From: Bacteroidales bacterium M7
Lineage (GTDB): Bacteria > Bacteroidota > Bacteroidia > Bacteroidales > Muribaculaceae
Length of the DNA stretch: 64,000 bases
Direction: 5' to 3'
NCBI GenBank assembly: GCA_001689515.1
Contig: LUJR01000045.1
Location: 62,001-126,000 of the forward strand
The translations under genes and the position numbers were made by a program. The number at the start of each line of letters is the position of its first letter. Position 1 is the stretch's first letter. The notes beneath the pieces are model-generated. The model had not been told where the DNA came from. It did no database searches and was given only the letters and a program-made list of their open reading frames with translations. Shown here piece after piece: positions 53,004 through 61,567 of the stretch.

Positions 53004-53011
53004 CAAAATTA
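53004..53011 (-). promoter_or_regulatory. -7 box upstream of ino1
   Basis: TAATTTTG on the minus strand, about 170 bases before the ino1 start codon. The 380-bp gap is otherwise AT-rich without a gene. Confidence 0.45.
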
Positions 53012-53153
53012 CAGCGAAAAATCAATATGTGAAAATATTTGTAATATAATCTTCGCAAATATTCTCTAATATTAGTTAATATATTGCGTATTTATATAAA
53101 ATAGGATAAAATAGTAGAGGTTTTGAACAGTAGATGTTTAGTAATGTTAAAGG

Positions 53154-53192
53154 GGCTTTAAGGTCTTTAAAGTACTTAATGACCTTAGAGGC
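53154..53192 (-). terminator. hairpin after the inositol-lipid operon
   Basis: GCCTCTAAGGTCATTAA and TTAAAGACCTTAAAGCC pair over 17 positions with three mismatches around a 5-base loop. The units resemble the TTAAGGTCTTTA repeats that are also found in the coding region near 664-697. Confidence 0.55.
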
Positions 53193-53210
53193 TCTAAGGG
53201 GATGAGCCTG

Positions 53211-53924
53211 TCAGCCGAGGTGGAGCATGGTCAGGATGTCACGCAGGTCGGAGATGACGGAGGGGTGGGTGGCGGCATCTTCCTCGGGAGTCCAGCCTTT
53301 GCCTTTGAGCCAGGCAACGTGGCATCCTAAGGATTCTGCCGGAAGGATGTCCTTGCGCAGGGAGTCGCCTATGACGAGCACCTGCTGCGGTTGCATCCCG
53401 AGGGCGTCGACTCCGAGGGCGAAGATGGCTGGGTCGGGCTTGCGCACTCCCACAACTGCGCTCTCCACGATGTGTCCGAAATAGCGACGCAGGTCAAAGT
53501 CTTCAAGCACGCTCTCCACGTTGCCGTAGAAGTTGCTCACCAGCACCATCGGATAGTACTTGTGGAGGGTTTCAAGTACCGGACGGGCATCTTCTACCGA
53601 TGATTTGGCGCGGTCGTAGCAGTATTCTGCTATAGCCACTGCGAGGCTTTCGGAGTTGTCGGGGAGCAGCAGCCCACGGCTGATAAGCACACCCAGCTCC
53701 AGCTTCATCTTGATGAGAAGCAGGTCGTAGAAATTATGGTGTGGGAGGATGTGGCGTGTACGGGCGAGTTCGCGTTCGGTCTCCACATAAGCGTCGCGGA
53801 AGTCGGCTTTGCTGACATCTACGCCGGCATCTCGGTAGCCGTCCCATATCACCTCGCTCCAATGGTCGCCGTGGCTGTCGATGGTGCCACCGTAGTCAAA
53901 TATGATGCCTTTAATATTTTCCAT
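53211..53924 (-). CDS. HAD-superfamily hydrolase (possible inositol-lipid phosphatase)
   Basis: A 237-residue soluble HAD phosphatase. Motif I is FDYGGTIDSHG (nucleophile Asp, then Thr; the usual DxDGT has Gly in the second acidic position), motif II VLVSNFYG, and motif III/IV KPDPAIFALG with VIGDSLRKDI. Its start overlaps the CDP-alcohol phosphatidyltransferase gene by 14 bases. In the described Bacteroides inositol-lipid pathway a phosphatase removes phosphate from phosphatidylinositol phosphate; this gene is placed to do that, but specificity is inferred from context. Confidence 0.8.
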   Translation of the reverse strand: MENIKGIIFDYGGTIDSHGDHWSEVIWDGYRDAGVDVSKADFRDAYVETERELARTRHILPHHNFYDLLLIKMKLELGVLISRGLLLPDNSESLAVAIAEYCYDRAKSSVEDARPVLETLHKYYPMVLVSNFYGNVESVLEDFDLRRYFGHIVESAVVGVRKPDPAIFALGVDALGMQPQQVLVIGDSLRKDILPAESLGCHVAWLKGKGWTPEEDAATHPSVISDLRDILTMLHLG

Positions 53925-54873
53925 TGCGTAAATCGTCGGTCAGGCGTCGGCAGATGTTTTCGTGACGCACGTTCATGTATATGAGTATGATGTTGAATAT
54001 GGTCAGTTCGGCTGCGAAGTAGAGCCACGGCATCAGACAGAGGATGGAGACGAAGAGGATGATGCTGCGCCAGTTGAACGACAGGATGTTGGTGTACTTC
54101 ATCAGCGGCAGGCTCAGGCGGCGGAAGTCGTCGCGGAAGCTCTGCGGTATCTCTCCGTCGGGGAAACGGCGGTGGAGCTCTGCGCGGAGCTGCTGCATGG
54201 CGCGTGTGTGGCTTTCCTGGTTGGCGGTATAGTTGGTGTATGATGACAAGACGAGTTTCTTCCAGAAGTCGTGTTTCCACGTCAGGGCGTCGAGTTTCTC
54301 GCGCAGCTCGGAGGAGTTCTCAAGTTCGCTCCCCTCCTTGCCTTTGAGGAAATAGAGGTGGAACTGGCGGTAGTAGTCAGCCGAGGCTGCCTGCTTGGCG
54401 TGGCATATGCCGGCGCATACTGCCATGACCCATATGACCCAGTGGTGAGCCTGGAAAAAATCGCTGGTGACAGTCTCGCGCAGGCAGATTGCCACATAGA
54501 TGGTGGCAAACCAGATGTCGCCGCTGAGTCCGTCGAGTATGCGCCCGAGACGCGAATACTGCTTGGTCATGCGGGCAAGCTGGCCGTCCGCGCTGTCAAA
54601 CGAGTTTGCCCATACGAGCAGCAGGATGCCTATGAGGTTGATCCACAGCACCGGGAAGTAGAACGCCACGCCGGCTCCGATGCCGAGAAATATGCTCGCT
54701 ATGGTGATGGCATTGGGGGTGACACCGAGCTTTTTGGCAAGCATCGCCCACGCATATCCGATGGGTCGGTAGAAGTATATGTCAATGGTCTCCTCGGTGT
54801 CGAGCGACTTGAGGGAGTCACGAAATGATGTCTTGAGTGTCTTCAGGTCGGTGTGATTGGTTGTATCGGACAT
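53911..54873 (-). CDS. CDP-alcohol phosphatidyltransferase family protein (inositol-lipid synthase candidate)
   Basis: A 320-residue membrane protein with several hydrophobic segments (about 55-90, 125-165, 255-300). The signature D93-S-A-D96-G-x2-A-R101-x8-G110-x3-D114 is present (DSADGQLARM, then GRILDGLSGD). The eighth position, normally an aspartate three residues after D114, is Gly118 with Asp at 119. The family joins a CDP-activated group to an alcohol; with ino1 in the cluster the likely reaction is CDP-diacylglycerol plus inositol phosphate, as in Bacteroides phosphatidylinositol-phosphate synthases. Confidence 0.83.
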   Translation of the reverse strand: MSDTTNHTDLKTLKTSFRDSLKSLDTEETIDIYFYRPIGYAWAMLAKKLGVTPNAITIASIFLGIGAGVAFYFPVLWINLIGILLLVWANSFDSADGQLARMTKQYSRLGRILDGLSGDIWFATIYVAICLRETVTSDFFQAHHWVIWVMAVCAGICHAKQAASADYYRQFHLYFLKGKEGSELENSSELREKLDALTWKHDFWKKLVLSSYTNYTANQESHTRAMQQLRAELHRRFPDGEIPQSFRDDFRRLSLPLMKYTNILSFNWRSIILFVSILCLMPWLYFAAELTIFNIILIYMNVRHENICRRLTDDLRNGKY

Positions 54874-54908
54874 TTCTCAATACGGTTGTGATTGACTGAA
54901 TAAGGTGG

Positions 54909-55802
54909 TTATTTATACATGTCACGGAGCGCATAGGTCTTTTCGCGCAGGTACGCACCGAGGCTTTCGGGCGAATCGCCATGGGCTGCCTGTTCTTCGA
55001 CCGATATGGGGTCGCCGACGCTGATATGCAGTTCCGTGCCGTTTTTGCGGAACACTTCTGCAGGGAGACGCAGCGAACGGGCTGGCCAGCATACATGACC
55101 AAGGAAGTTACACCACCAGCTGTTTTTGCCGTGGAAGAAGATAGGTATCACGGGTACTTTTGCCTTGTAGATGAGCTGCAGCACAGTCTTCTGCCATTCG
55201 CGGTCTATGGGGCGTCCGTGGCGGTCGGTCTTGCTCATCGCTCCAGCGGGGAAGAATCCTATGGGGTGTCCGTCCTTAAGTCGGCGCACCACTTCGCGTA
55301 TGCCGTTGACGCTGACACGGCGTTTTTCGGGGTTGTCGCTTGCCATGGGGTCGACGGCGATGAAGTTGGGGCGCATGGCTGATATGTGGTTGAGTATCAT
55401 ATTGACCATGACCTTGTAGTCGGGGCGGCGCGATGCCACGAGATGTATCAGCGCGATGCCGTCAAGCGCACCGAAGGGGTGGTTGCTGACAGTGATGAAT
55501 GCCCCTTCGGGCAGATTGTCGAGCACAGCCTCGTTGTCGATGCGCAGGGTGTTGTGAAACTCCTCGAAAAGCAACCTCTTGACAAATTCCGGTCCCGGAG
55601 TGTCGCAGCAGTGGGAGTGCACGGCGTTGACCTTGTCTACTTCAAGGGCATGGAGAAGCCAGTTGACGAGCTTGCGGTGTCCGGCAAGACGGGGTACCAC
55701 CGAGACCACATCATCGTAGTTGAGCACGTCGGGGCGTATGTCGGTGGCAGCCAGGGGGGCGTCTGGATTGGTTGTATTTTGTTGTTGTGTCGTGTCAGTC
55801 AT
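54909..55802 (-). CDS. lysophospholipid-type acyltransferase
   Basis: A 297-residue PlsC/hemolysin-like acyltransferase. Key motifs: the catalytic NHPFGALDG (His and Asp), then IGFFPAGAMSKTDRHGR with the glycerophosphate-type pocket, and VPVIPIFFHGKNSWW. The NHP(F/L)GxxDG form is that of GlsA/OlsA-like and hemolysin-type acyltransferases of Bacteroidetes. It acylates a lipid precursor at the membrane inner face. It lies between the phosphatidyltransferase and ATP-grasp genes. Confidence 0.85.
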   Translation of the reverse strand: MTDTTQQQNTTNPDAPLAATDIRPDVLNYDDVVSVVPRLAGHRKLVNWLLHALEVDKVNAVHSHCCDTPGPEFVKRLLFEEFHNTLRIDNEAVLDNLPEGAFITVSNHPFGALDGIALIHLVASRRPDYKVMVNMILNHISAMRPNFIAVDPMASDNPEKRRVSVNGIREVVRRLKDGHPIGFFPAGAMSKTDRHGRPIDREWQKTVLQLIYKAKVPVIPIFFHGKNSWWCNFLGHVCWPARSLRLPAEVFRKNGTELHISVGDPISVEEQAAHGDSPESLGAYLREKTYALRDMYK

Positions 55803-55833
55803 AGCTGATGGGGAGAGTGGCGTGGGGTCGGGA

Positions 55834-56715
55834 TTATTTCAAGCCGCGCTTCTCGGCATATTCCTTGATGCACTTGAGTATGGCGCGGGCTATGTGGGGG
55901 GCGGCTTCCGTGCGGCAGGGCGCGAAGCTGGGCCAGTCGTTGAAGTCGATGATGCGGATGTCGCCGGTCTCGGAGACGATGCAGTCGCCGCCGTAGATTT
56001 TCACATCGAGCAGTTCTGATGCGCGGTCGCATATGTCGCGTAGCTTGGCGAGATCGAAGGGCAGATTGTGGCTCTTGCCGTTGATTTCCTCGTAGCCGTA
56101 TTTGCTGTGGCCGTTGTCAAAGGGGTAGAACCAGTAGAAGAACGGCGAGCCCTGTATGCCGTAGAATTTGATGAGGTCGCCCTCTAAGTGGCGGTTGATG
56201 ACGGCGCGTTTGATGCCGCGGAGGAAGTATTCCTGAAGCACCTCCTGAGCTTCCTCGGCATGGCGCACGTAGCACACGTCCTCCTTGTGCTGGCTGTGTG
56301 ACTCGCCGCGCTTGATCCAGCACCGCTCTATGCCAGCCTTTGACAGGGCATCTTTGACAGCCTCGTTGGTGTTGGCGATAACGCTGTCGGGGTAGGGTAT
56401 GTTGTTGCCTAAGAGTATGCGGGTCATGCGTTCGCGCATGCAGTTCTGTATGCCGTAGCCCGAGTTGATGACGAGGCATCCGGCATCCTCCTTTGCCTGG
56501 AGGATTTCCATGGACCGCTGCTCGCGGCACATGTTGATGATTACAGGCTCGGTGACCAGTCCGGCTGCGAGCTGCTCTTCGTTGTATACGGTCACTATCA
56601 TGCCGCGTTTGCGCAGCTGCTCGATAGTGCCATTGAATATGGCGGCATCGTTGCCTATATGGTTGGGCGAATAGGCTCCGGCTCTCATTATGCCGGCAAT
56701 CCTTGGCTCTGACAT
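55834..56715 (-). CDS. ATP-grasp-fold protein, unknown substrate
   Basis: 293 residues from the start at 56715; a longer frame adds 26 residues that would overlap the previous gene end and is rejected. The central part shows ATP-grasp-like elements (CWIKRGESHSQHKEDVCYV; then EYFLRGIKRAVINRHLEGDL; IYGGDCIVSETGDIRIIDFN with metal-binding acidic and Asn residues). ATP-grasp enzymes activate carboxylates or phosphorylate small molecules, including inositol phosphates in eukaryotic ITPK. Ten bases separate it from the nucleotidyltransferase gene upstream. Substrate unknown; a headgroup-modifying role is possible. Confidence 0.72.
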   Translation of the reverse strand: MSEPRIAGIMRAGAYSPNHIGNDAAIFNGTIEQLRKRGMIVTVYNEEQLAAGLVTEPVIINMCREQRSMEILQAKEDAGCLVINSGYGIQNCMRERMTRILLGNNIPYPDSVIANTNEAVKDALSKAGIERCWIKRGESHSQHKEDVCYVRHAEEAQEVLQEYFLRGIKRAVINRHLEGDLIKFYGIQGSPFFYWFYPFDNGHSKYGYEEINGKSHNLPFDLAKLRDICDRASELLDVKIYGGDCIVSETGDIRIIDFNDWPSFAPCRTEAAPHIARAILKCIKEYAEKRGLK

Positions 56716-56725
56716 GATTGGAGTG

Positions 56726-57436
56726 TTAAAGGGTTGTATCTGTGTTGAGGAAATCGCATGCTTTCTTGATGTCGCCGCTGTGGTCCACGTCAAGTATCAT
56801 GCCCATATCGTAGGCTTTGAGTGCGAAACCGTCGCTGACGAGTGCCCGCTGGAAGTCGCGCATGCGCGTCACTCCGCGTTCGAGGCAGTCATGCAGCACC
56901 GGGAAAGCCTTGTCGGTCAGTCCGTATATTCCGCCGGAGATGTAGCGTTCGCCACCCCAGGGCTTGTCACGGAAGGCGGTGATCATCATGCGGTCATCGA
57001 CATCCACATAGAGTGGCTTCTCGTCATCGATATATGAGGTGACCGCCATGTAGCCGTCGGCATGCTCGTCAGCCTCGAAGCTGGCGATATACCTCTTGAA
57101 GTCTTCGGGGCGGAAAATGGTGTCGACCGTAGTCAGGCAGAAGCGTCCCTGAGCCATCACGCGGCTCAGCTCGGCGAAACTGTACATGGAGCCGGGGGTG
57201 GATTTCACCACTAAATTAAGAGGCACGGGAAGCGACAGGCTTTCGATGAAGGCGCGTACCTCGGTCATGTGCTCATTGACGATTATGGATACCGACTCGG
57301 CGTTGGAGTCGAGAAATATGTCTATGAGACGCTGTATCATCGGGGTGCCGTTGATGTCAACGAGTGGCTTCGGTTTGCTGACACCCTCCTGGGCGAGGCG
57401 TGAGCCTTCGCCGGCGGCGATTATGGCGTAGTTCAT
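56726..57436 (-). CDS. sugar/inositol-phosphate nucleotidyltransferase-like protein
   Basis: A 236-residue nucleotidyltransferase of the RmlA/GalU fold. N-terminal signature AAGEGSRLAQEGVSKPKPLV (dinucleotide-binding loop and catalytic Lys), then TTVDTIF with the metal Asp and ISGGIYGL. It would couple an NTP to a phosphorylated headgroup. In an inositol-lipid operon, inositol phosphate cytidylyltransferase is an attractive role, since CDP-inositol routes are known in archaea and thermophiles; this is inference. Confidence 0.78.
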   Translation of the reverse strand: MNYAIIAAGEGSRLAQEGVSKPKPLVDINGTPMIQRLIDIFLDSNAESVSIIVNEHMTEVRAFIESLSLPVPLNLVVKSTPGSMYSFAELSRVMAQGRFCLTTVDTIFRPEDFKRYIASFEADEHADGYMAVTSYIDDEKPLYVDVDDRMMITAFRDKPWGGERYISGGIYGLTDKAFPVLHDCLERGVTRMRDFQRALVSDGFALKAYDMGMILDVDHSGDIKKACDFLNTDTTL

Positions 57437-57458
57437 GCGTTATGCTGTTTGATTATGG

Positions 57459-58568
57459 TCAAGCCTCGTCGGAATCCTTGGTGAGGTCAAGCACCACGTT
57501 GTCCTTGGTGTTTTTCTCGTGGAATACCTTCTTGAGCGGATTGGAGGTGGCGGCATCGTATGATGCGCGGTGGTTGCATATGTCTATTGCTTCGTAGATG
57601 GCTTGACGGAACGATGCCTCGTCGGCTTCTCCGCGTCCGGCTATGTCGTAGCCGGTGCCATGGTCGGGCGATGTGCGTACAGCTGACAGTCCGGCGGTGA
57701 AGTTTACGCCCGAACCTCCGGCTATGGCTTTGAACGGTGCCAGTCCCTGATCGTGGTACATGGCGAGCACTCCGTCAAAGCTTCGGAACAGCCCGTGACC
57801 GAAGAATCCGTCAGCGGCATAGGGCCCGAAGCATTCGATACGCTCCTTGCGGGCTTCCTGTATGGCGGGTATGATGATGTCCTGCTCTTCAGAGCCGAGA
57901 AGTCCGCCGTCGCCGGCATGGGGGTTGAGCGACAACACGGCGATGCGCGGATGCACTATGCCGAAGTCGCGGCGCAGCGAGGAGTCGAATATCTTGAGCT
58001 TCTCGATGATGGCATCTTTGGTGATAGCCTGCGGGATGCGTGAAAGAGGCAGATGCGTGGTCACGAGAGCCACCTTTACCACTTCGTTGTAGAGTATCAT
58101 CAGAGACTTGTCTGTGCCCTCTCCGAGTGACGCTTCGAGGTATTCGGTGTGACCCGGGAAAGTGAATGTCGAGCTCTGGATGTTGGCTTTGTTGATGGGG
58201 GCAGTCACCAGGGCGTCGATGGCTCCTGAGCGCAGGTCGGTCACCGCGCATTCGAGGGCTGCATACGCTGCGCTGCCGCCTTCGGGAGTTGACTGTCCGG
58301 GGTCGATGCGTGTGTCATCAGGCACTACATTGATGATGTTGACGGTGCCGGGTTTTGCCTCCTGGACCTCCTGGATGACATTGACGGGCAGGTTGGGAAG
58401 CCCGAGCGTCTTGCGGTAGGCGGTCAATATCTTTGCCGAACCATAGATTACGGGTGTACACATCTCAGGCAGACGAGGGTCGGAGAGGGTCTTGATTATG
58501 ACTTCGTAGCCCACGCCGTTGATGTCGCCATGAGATATGCCTATGATGAGTTTGTCTGTTTCTTTCAT
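57459..58568 (-). CDS. pdxA: 4-hydroxythreonine-4-phosphate dehydrogenase
   Basis: 369 residues from the start at 58568 (a longer frame adds 13 residues; the consensus start context is at MKETDKLIIGISHGDINGVG). It oxidises 4-phosphohydroxythreonine in pyridoxal phosphate synthesis. PdxA signatures: ISHGDINGVGYEVI, TAPINKANIQSS, FPGHTEYLE, and AMYHDQGLAPFKA with metal-binding histidines. First gene of the operon that continues into the inositol-lipid genes; the link is likely transcriptional only. Confidence 0.93.
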   Translation of the reverse strand: MKETDKLIIGISHGDINGVGYEVIIKTLSDPRLPEMCTPVIYGSAKILTAYRKTLGLPNLPVNVIQEVQEAKPGTVNIINVVPDDTRIDPGQSTPEGGSAAYAALECAVTDLRSGAIDALVTAPINKANIQSSTFTFPGHTEYLEASLGEGTDKSLMILYNEVVKVALVTTHLPLSRIPQAITKDAIIEKLKIFDSSLRRDFGIVHPRIAVLSLNPHAGDGGLLGSEEQDIIIPAIQEARKERIECFGPYAADGFFGHGLFRSFDGVLAMYHDQGLAPFKAIAGGSGVNFTAGLSAVRTSPDHGTGYDIAGRGEADEASFRQAIYEAIDICNHRASYDAATSNPLKKVFHEKNTKDNVVLDLTKDSDEA

Positions 58569-58616
58569 GGGGTAGTGAAATGTGATCGCAAGGGCATGTT
58601 GCCGCACTTAAACCGT

Positions 58617-58647
58617 CAAAATTACGCATTTTTCGGCGAAACTGCAA
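58617..58647 (-). promoter_or_regulatory. promoter of the pdxA-inositol-lipid operon
   Basis: On the minus strand TTG at 58647-58645, 20-base spacer, TAATTTTG at 58624-58617; leader about 45 bases. Confidence 0.75.
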
Positions 58648-58833
58648 ACCGCTGTCGATAACGACGTTAGCATCTGCCGAAATGCAGGGTGATTCGGTGC
58701 TATAATAATTTCATGTTTTTGAAACAAAAATGAAACATTATTTGTAGAATTTTGTAGACGAACAAGAAACGACAGGATTTGTCGACACTTCTCAATATCA
58801 ATTTAAAGTCTATTAAAATCCAAGACGTAACTG

Positions 58834-61113
58834 ATGGATCTGTTTTTCGTAGGAATTATCATTTTCCTTTTCGTGCTGGCGGTGTTTGACCTGTCGGTGG
58901 GTGTCAGCAATGATGCCGTAAACTTTCTCAATTCGGCGATAGGGGCTAAAGCGGCATCCTACAAGCGCATAATATTGGTTGCCGGTGCTGGCGTGTTTAT
59001 AGGTGCTGTGATGAGCAACGGCATGATGGACATAGCCCGCAACGGTATATTCCGCCCCGAATACTTCTCGTTTTTCGACATCCTCTGTATCTGCATGGCT
59101 GTGATGGTCACGGATATCATATTGCTCGACATATTCAACAATCTGGGTATGCCTACGTCGACCACCGTGTCGCTGGTGTTCGGGCTGCTGGGTGCCACAT
59201 TTGCCATATCGCTGCTCAACATATTCGGAGGGGCTGCGGGCGTGGATCTGTCACATATGATCAATTCGCATAAGGCGTTGGAAATCATTCTCGGCATATT
59301 CTTGTCGGTCGCTATCGCGTTTATATTCGGTATCATAGTGCAGTTTTTGAGCCGTCTGCTGTTCAGTTTCGACCTGAAGAGCAAGATGAGGTGGAAGGCT
59401 GGTCTTTTCGGAGGCATAGCCACTACCGCTATCATATACTTCATGCTTATCAAGGGAGCCAAAAGCCTGACGTTCATGACTCCTGAGGTCAAGGACTGGA
59501 TAGCCGGCAACCAGCTGCTGATCGTTGGCTGTTCGCTGGTGTTTTTCTCGGTGGTGATGCAGGTGCTTCACTGGTGTCGTGTCAATGTCCTCAAAGTCAC
59601 GGTGTTGCTCGGCACGTTTGCCCTGGCGATGGCATTTGCCGGCAATGACCTTGTCAATTTTATCGGCGTGCCTCTGACAGGGTTTGAGTCATTTCTCGAC
59701 TACAGCACCAATGGCACCGGTGTACCCGACAGCTTTATGATGAGTTCTCTCAACGGTCCGGCTTCTACCCCTGTCTATTTCTTGCTCGGAGCCGGTGTGA
59801 TAATGGTAGTTTCGCTCGCCACGTCTCCCAAGGTGCGCCACGTCTCCAAGACCGAGATAGGGCTTGGCAGCCAGATGGAGGGCGATGAGATGTTCAGTTC
59901 GTCTAAAGTAGGACGTCAGTTGGTCCGTTGGACGCAACGCACTCTTGACACTGTGAAAGCTCATACACCGGAGAGTGTGCGCAGGTGGATCAATCGCCGC
60001 TTTGATGCCGACAAGATGGATCTGGATGAAGGTGCGGCGTTTGACCTCGTGCGTGGCACTGTCAATCTGATGCTCGCCGGTGTGCTTATAGCTGTCGGTA
60101 CTTCATTGAAGCTGCCTCTGTCTACGACTTTCGTGACCTTCATGGTGGCTATGGGTACATCCCTTGCCGACAAGGCGTGGAGCCGAGAGAGTGCAGTGTT
60201 CCGCATCTCAGGTGTGATAGCTGTCATCGGCGGATGGTTTGTCACCGCTTTTGTGGCATTTGCTGCCTCAGCCTTGATAGTCAGCGCGATGCATACCGGT
60301 GGGCTGTGGATCTTGTATCTGTTTGCCGCTCTTGCCATCTTCATTCTTATCAGGAGCAACCGCCGCTTTAAGCGCAAACATGCCGAGATTGAGAAGACCA
60401 CCGTGCTCGGGCAGCTGCTTAAGAGCTCTGACGAGCATGAGAAGCGAGTCCTCTTCCGCACTTACATGACTGACTGCCAGCTTGACGGTCTCAACCATGC
60501 GCGCGACATGTATGATGCCATGGCACAGGGATTCATCAACGAGGAGGCTGGAAAGATACGCAAGGCTACTCGTCGTGTGGTCAAATACAAGACAGTGCTC
60601 AAGGAATACCGCCGCAAGCAGATGCTCGGTCTGCGAAGCCTTGCGCCTGTGGATACGCTGCGCTACAGTTCGCCTATGCATCTGTCAAACAATGCCATGT
60701 CAGACATCAATTACTGCCTCCGACGCATAGGCGAGGGATGCCTGGAGCATGTCGACAATAATTTCCGTCCCCTTCCCCAGCATGAGGCTGTCACGCTGGC
60801 TGACATCGCCGGTCAGGTGGATACACTATATGGCGAGGCTATCGAGGCGGTCAAGGTGGGCGACGGTGAGGTAATCGCGACTGTCAGGAGCGACTGCAAC
60901 CGACTGAAGATATATGTCGCCAAGAAGATAGGTCAGCTCATAGAGCAACTGCGCACAGTCAATGCCGAACAGCTCAAGGTCATGTATGTGTATCTCAATG
61001 TCCTTCAGGAGACCCGCGAGATGCTCGCCATGCTCCATAAGCTGCTGCGTTCGTCCTACCGCATCCAGCGTCCTACCGCCGAGCCTTCCTACGAAGAAGA
61101 TGTCATGGTGTGA
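58834..61113 (+). CDS. PiT-family inorganic phosphate transporter with C-terminal PhoU-like region
   Basis: A 759-residue membrane protein. The two PiT repeats each carry the family signature: GVSNDAVNFLNSAIGAKAAS (about 25-45) and AFAGNDLVNFIGVPLTGFES (about 270-290), within about 10-12 membrane helices to residue about 515. The last 240 residues (about 520-759) are soluble and helical, like PhoU-type regulatory domains fused to some PiT proteins. It imports phosphate with sodium or protons. Single gene; a paired palindromic repeat lies 65 bp downstream. Confidence 0.9.
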   Translation: MDLFFVGIIIFLFVLAVFDLSVGVSNDAVNFLNSAIGAKAASYKRIILVAGAGVFIGAVMSNGMMDIARNGIFRPEYFSFFDILCICMAVMVTDIILLDIFNNLGMPTSTTVSLVFGLLGATFAISLLNIFGGAAGVDLSHMINSHKALEIILGIFLSVAIAFIFGIIVQFLSRLLFSFDLKSKMRWKAGLFGGIATTAIIYFMLIKGAKSLTFMTPEVKDWIAGNQLLIVGCSLVFFSVVMQVLHWCRVNVLKVTVLLGTFALAMAFAGNDLVNFIGVPLTGFESFLDYSTNGTGVPDSFMMSSLNGPASTPVYFLLGAGVIMVVSLATSPKVRHVSKTEIGLGSQMEGDEMFSSSKVGRQLVRWTQRTLDTVKAHTPESVRRWINRRFDADKMDLDEGAAFDLVRGTVNLMLAGVLIAVGTSLKLPLSTTFVTFMVAMGTSLADKAWSRESAVFRISGVIAVIGGWFVTAFVAFAASALIVSAMHTGGLWILYLFAALAIFILIRSNRRFKRKHAEIEKTTVLGQLLKSSDEHEKRVLFRTYMTDCQLDGLNHARDMYDAMAQGFINEEAGKIRKATRRVVKYKTVLKEYRRKQMLGLRSLAPVDTLRYSSPMHLSNNAMSDINYCLRRIGEGCLEHVDNNFRPLPQHEAVTLADIAGQVDTLYGEAIEAVKVGDGEVIATVRSDCNRLKIYVAKKIGQLIEQLRTVNAEQLKVMYVYLNVLQETREMLAMLHKLLRSSYRIQRPTAEPSYEEDVMV

Positions 61114-61130
61114 TATCGCTGCCTGAATGC

Positions 61131-61252
61131 TTTTAACTTGACGAATTGATATGTGCGTCAGAACATATGCCCAAAGTTGTAGGGACATGCCATGGCATGT
61201 CTGCTGATACTCAAGCACTTGCAGATTAGACATGCCATGGCATGTCCCTACA
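61131..61252. repeat. paired palindromic repeat with extended left flank
   Basis: The head-to-head pair is 61178-61252. The 47 bp before it (ACGAATTGATATGTGCGTCA and onward) match the left part of the MITE-like element at 35221, but the 3' inverted end is not found. A GCGACACCCTC box follows at about 61275. Confidence 0.85.
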
Positions 61253-61373
61253 ACATTGTGCGATTCGGAGTTCTGCGACACCCTCCCTAACATGTTGACC
61301 TCCGCCGGAGGTCTTGAATACAAGCCCTTAACAGCATTGTGCCGCTGGCTGACGGTGGCATGAGAAGAAACGA

Positions 61374-61403
61374 GAGCCGTGCCTCCTGATGGGGGCACGG
61401 CTC
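61374..61403. terminator. hairpin between phosphate transporter and ECF sigma genes
   Basis: GAGCCGTGCC and GGGCACGGCTC form a near-perfect 10-bp stem with a 9-base loop; it may serve convergent transcripts. The 17-bp palindrome GACCTCCGCCGGAGGTC lies at 61297-61313. Nothing else is seen in 61253-61567. Confidence 0.6.
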
Positions 61404-61567
61404 TTGCCGCATATTATTGTTTTGAGTTAGAAACCGCTCCCGGTCCGGAGAGTGTATACTTGAAAGTGGAGTTGTAGTTGCATGAATTCTGTAATGTGAT
61501 GCCCGGACCAGGTAAATACGAGGGAGTTGCGTCCCTGCGTTATGTCGTTGCAGACATGGGTGCCTGA

